Source: an uncultured Alphaproteobacteria bacterium (lineage in GTDB: Bacteria; Pseudomonadota; Alphaproteobacteria; VGEJ01). From it: a stretch of 64,000 nt of DNA. The stretch spans positions 62,001 to 126,000 of the forward strand of contig CAJWJK010000004.1 of the NCBI GenBank assembly GCA_913041535.1, given 5' to 3'. The position numbers were made by a program, and so were the translations under genes. Positions 60,758 through 64,000 of this stretch are shown piece after piece. Within the stretch, counting starts at the first letter, position 1, and each line of letters starts with the position of its first letter. A model generated the notes under the pieces. It did no database searches, was not told where the DNA came from, and worked only from the letters and a program-made list of their open reading frames with translations.

Positions 60758-61930
60758 ATGCCAAAACCGTCGAACCCGTCCATAGCGACGTGCCCGAGTG
60801 GCGCGAGTGCGGCATTGGTGTTGGCCGACGGGACAATTATGCGGGGCATCGGACTTGGTGCTACAGGTATCTCGACGGGTGAAATCTGCTTCAATACTTC
60901 AATGACAGGCTATCAAGAGGTCATAACCGATCCCTCATATGCTGGTCAAATCATTACATTCACTTTTCCTCATGTGGGAAATGTTGGCGCTAACGAGGAA
61001 GACATAGAATCTCCCTACATAGCGGCGCGAGGTCTGGTTCTTCGTACAGCCATTACTAAACCCAGTAATTATCGATCAACTTGCAACCTTAATGAGTGGT
61101 TAAAGAAGCAGGGTCTGATTGGTATAAGCGGAATCGACACTCGTCGTCTGACTCAATCGATACGAGATAACGGCTTTCAAACAGCAACGCTGTGCCACTT
61201 GCCTGACTCGACCATTGATATTGCATCACTTTTAGATAGTGCACGTTCTTGGCCTGGCCTTGATGGTATGGACCTCGCAGCTGAAGTTACGTGTAGTCAA
61301 TCCTATAATTGGAAAGAAACCCAATGGACTTTTAAAGGTGGCTACGGACAGAACGATACCAGTCGATTCCTAGTTGTAGCGATCGACTATGGAATAAAAA
61401 GAAATATTCTTAGATGTTTAGCCTCAGCAGGCTGTGAGATCATCGTTGTTCCGGCAACTACTGGCGCAGAAGATATCCTTTCCCTAAACCCAGACGGCAT
61501 TTTCCTCTCTAATGGACCTGGAGACCCTTCCGCTACAGGCTCTTACGCAATTCCAATCGTACAACAATTAGTTGAGAGCGGATGTCCAATATTTGGCATA
61601 TGCCTCGGTCATCAGATTTTAGCACTCGCACTTGGGGCAAACAGTCGTAAGATGGAGTGTGGGCATCGTGGCGCTAATCACCCAGTCAAAGACCTTGAAA
61701 CTGGTCGCGTCGAAATCACCTCCCAGAACCATGGCTTTGTTATTGATTCCAGCACGTTACCACATGGTGTAACGCCCACACACACCTCACTCTTCGATGG
61801 TAGCCTCGAAGGGTTGCGTGTAGATGACAAGCCCATATTTTCTGTTCAGTATCACCCGGAAGCATCACCGGGTCCTCGAGATAGTCACTACTTATTTAAC
61901 CGCTTCATTAAATTGATGGAGTTGAGCTAG
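60758..61930 (+). CDS. carA: Carbamoyl-phosphate synthase small subunit
   Basis: FNTSMTGYQEVITDPSYAGQIITFTFPHVGNVGAN; GPGDPSA; PIFGICLGHQILALALGA; QYHPEASPGP. Confidence 0.97.
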   Translation: MPKPSNPSIATCPSGASAALVLADGTIMRGIGLGATGISTGEICFNTSMTGYQEVITDPSYAGQIITFTFPHVGNVGANEEDIESPYIAARGLVLRTAITKPSNYRSTCNLNEWLKKQGLIGISGIDTRRLTQSIRDNGFQTATLCHLPDSTIDIASLLDSARSWPGLDGMDLAAEVTCSQSYNWKETQWTFKGGYGQNDTSRFLVVAIDYGIKRNILRCLASAGCEIIVVPATTGAEDILSLNPDGIFLSNGPGDPSATGSYAIPIVQQLVESGCPIFGICLGHQILALALGANSRKMECGHRGANHPVKDLETGRVEITSQNHGFVIDSSTLPHGVTPTHTSLFDGSLEGLRVDDKPIFSVQYHPEASPGPRDSHYLFNRFIKLMELS

Positions 61931-62036
61931 TTGGTGCTGATAACAATATACGCGAAAGTTGATTCGAATATCCATGAAGCACCATACTTATCAGCATCCA
62001 CCAAAGTCCAATAGGACTAACCGCTAGGGAGGAAAC

Positions 62037-64000
62037 GTGCCCCGACGCAACGATATTCAGTCAATATTGATGATTGGCGCCGGACCGATTGTTATTGGTC
62101 AAGCTTGCGAATTCGACTATTCGGGAACTCAAGCCTGCAGAGCCCTAAAAGAAGATGGCTACCGCGTAATACTAGTTAACTCAAATCCAGCAACCATCAT
62201 GACTGATCCTAGCATGGCTGACGCAACGTACGTGGAACCAATCACTCCTGAAACCCTAGTAAAGATCATCGACAAAGAACGACCTGATGCTCTCTTGCCC
62301 ACAATGGGCGGGCAAACTGCCCTTAATGTCTCATCATCGCTTTCCACTATGGGCGTCCTTAGCCAGTATGCGGTTGAAATGATTGGCGCCTCTTTTGAAG
62401 TCATAGACAAAGCAGAAAATCGCCAACAATTTCGTGAAGCTATGTCTAATATCGGCCTCGAATGCCCACGCAGTATGATTGCCCATTCTCTTGATGAGGC
62501 GCACGATTCCATTAAAACTCTTGGCCTGCCTGCTATCGTTCGCCCCTCATACACACTTGGCGGGTTAGGTGGAGGGATAGCCTTTAACGTCACTGACCTC
62601 GAAAATATTGTCGCCACAGGCCTTGATGCCTCACCGAGCAGCGAGGTGCTGATAGAAGAATCGGTATTGGGTTGGAAAGAATTTGAGATCGAGGTCGTTC
62701 GTGACCGCAACGACAACTGTATAATTGTCTGTTCCATCGAAAACGTTGACCCGATGGGCGTTCATACAGGTGACTCCATTACTGTCGCGCCAGCATTAAC
62801 GCTAACTGATAAAGAATACCAATTGATGCGTGACGCTTCCATCGCCGTGTTGCGCGAAATTGGCGTAGAGACAGGCGGCTCAAATGTTCAATTCGCAATT
62901 AACCCAGCCGACGGACGCATGGTTATAATCGAGATGAATCCTCGAGTGTCTCGATCGTCAGCACTCGCTTCAAAAGCAACAGGGTTCCCTATTGCTAAAG
63001 TGGCAGCCAAGCTCGCAGTAGGTTATACCCTAGATGAACTATCAAATGATATCACTGGTGTCACGCCAGCTTCTTTTGAGCCTACCATCGATTATGTAGT
63101 TACTAAGATTCCGCGCTTTACCTTTGAGAAATTCTCCGGTACCGAACGGGTTTTGGGAAGTTCCATGAAATCGGTCGGCGAAGTTATGGCAATCGGCAGA
63201 GACTTTACAGAGTCTTTACAAAAATGCATTCGTTCACTGGAGATTGGGCTGACAGGTCTTGATGATTTTGTAGTCCCAAACTCATCCAAAATTGGCGACG
63301 CAACAGACTGTCATCAAAATTTAATAAAAGAACTCAAAGTACCTAGACCCGATCGGATTCTCCTCATCGCCCAAGCATTTCGTTGTGGATTATCCATACA
63401 CGATATATTTGAGGCGTGCCATTACGATCAGTGGTTTCTCCATCAGATCCGCAATCTTGTGCTAATGGAAGCAGAGGTTATAAAACACGGTCTGCCTACA
63501 GATCTTCCTCAATTTTTAAAACTCAAACAGGTGGGTTTTTCCGATGCACGACTCGCCAAACTCAGCGGTACGAATGAGACTTCAGTCACAATGCACCGAC
63601 GCAAGCTCGGCCTTCACCCAGTGTTCCGACGCATCGACACGTGCAGCGCGGAATTTGCTTCCCGAACTCCCTACATGTACTCCACATACGAAGGTAATGG
63701 CATTGAACCAGCTAATTGCGAATCGATGCCGTCAGATAATAATAAAGTGATCATTTTGGGCGGGGGGCCCAATCGAATAGGTCAGGGCATAGAATTTGAT
63801 TACTGCTGTGTACATGCCGCATATGCGCTAAAAGAAACCGGCATTGAAACCATAATGGTGAATTGCAACCCTGAAACGGTTTCAACTGACTATGATACAT
63901 CCGACCGCTTATACTTTGAGCCCTTAACGGTCGAAGATGTCATTGAAATCGCAAGTGTCGAGCAAACTTCTGGACAACTTAAAGGTGTAATCGTTCAGTA
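62037..64000 (+). CDS. carB: Carbamoyl-phosphate synthase large subunit, 3' truncated by window end
   Basis: GTG start after [44 protein letters not shown]...[11 protein letters not shown]...[37 protein letters not shown]...; frame open to the last base. Absent from the ORF track because it has no stop in the window. Confidence 0.97.
   Translation, partial: MPRRNDIQSILMIGAGPIVIGQACEFDYSGTQACRALKEDGYRVILVNSNPATIMTDPSMADATYVEPITPETLVKIIDKERPDALLPTMGGQTALNVSSSLSTMGVLSQYAVEMIGASFEVIDKAENRQQFREAMSNIGLECPRSMIAHSLDEAHDSIKTLGLPAIVRPSYTLGGLGGGIAFNVTDLENIVATGLDASPSSEVLIEESVLGWKEFEIEVVRDRNDNCIIVCSIENVDPMGVHTGDSITVAPALTLTDKEYQLMRDASIAVLREIGVETGGSNVQFAINPADGRMVIIEMNPRVSRSSALASKATGFPIAKVAAKLAVGYTLDELSNDITGVTPASFEPTIDYVVTKIPRFTFEKFSGTERVLGSSMKSVGEVMAIGRDFTESLQKCIRSLEIGLTGLDDFVVPNSSKIGDATDCHQNLIKELKVPRPDRILLIAQAFRCGLSIHDIFEACHYDQWFLHQIRNLVLMEAEVIKHGLPTDLPQFLKLKQVGFSDARLAKLSGTNETSVTMHRRKLGLHPVFRRIDTCSAEFASRTPYMYSTYEGNGIEPANCESMPSDNNKVIILGGGPNRIGQGIEFDYCCVHAAYALKETGIETIMVNCNPETVSTDYDTSDRLYFEPLTVEDVIEIASVEQTSGQLKGVIVQ

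Noticed and set aside
60780-60820. GTGCCCGAGTGGCGCGAGTGC resembling the 5' part of a tRNA-Ser/Leu
   Set aside because: It is within the start of carA coding sequence and no cloverleaf can be completed.
1-64000. Search for CRISPR arrays, transposases, prophage, toxin-antitoxin, retron or defence clusters
   Set aside because: No regular repeats or recognisable mobile/defence proteins were seen; the window reads as ordinary core and catabolic chromosome.

Overview
This 64 kb window looks like chromosomal DNA from an alphaproteobacterium, probably a marine Rhodospirillales-like lineage. That placement is inferred from gene neighbourhoods such as rpsU/COQ9, pnt with a tiny aa3-COX-IV-like gene, uvrC-pgsA-mob/moe/moa and yqeY-dnaG-rpoD. 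It is gene-dense and mostly housekeeping or catabolic. Main blocks: a truncated MscS-type channel; a carbohydrate-type ABC importer with two ATPases; a VOC/SDR/hydantoinase-A block; a valine (isobutyryl-CoA) catabolic cluster; a single-chain CydDC-like exporter; Fe-ADH, LLM oxidoreductase, UbiB/ABC1 kinase, PepF and an epimerase; a fused indolepyruvate:ferredoxin oxidoreductase; pntAA-AB-B; rpsU/def/COQ9; purE; uvrB; CaCA antiporter; folate SDR and folB; uvrC; pgsA; molybdopterin genes; PstS; an SGNH hydrolase; tRNA-Gln; glycan genes; tRNA-Ile(CAT); rpoD; dnaG; yqeY; carA; truncated carB. I saw no CRISPR array, transposon, prophage, integrase or defence island. I do not see convincing evidence of a new multi-gene system. 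The observations most worth a second look are: (1) an Fe-ADH gene whose conserved N-terminus lies upstream of any ATG/GTG/TTG, implying an ATT-type start; (2) a Pho-box-like triple repeat upstream of pstS; (3) an importer ATPase with a degenerate signature motif (LSVNELQ) paired with a canonical one; (4) an SDR that lacks the catalytic Tyr/Ser; (5) def inserted between rpsU and COQ9; (6) short or edge-truncated genes absent from the ORF track. All calls come from reading the sequence; no database search was run.
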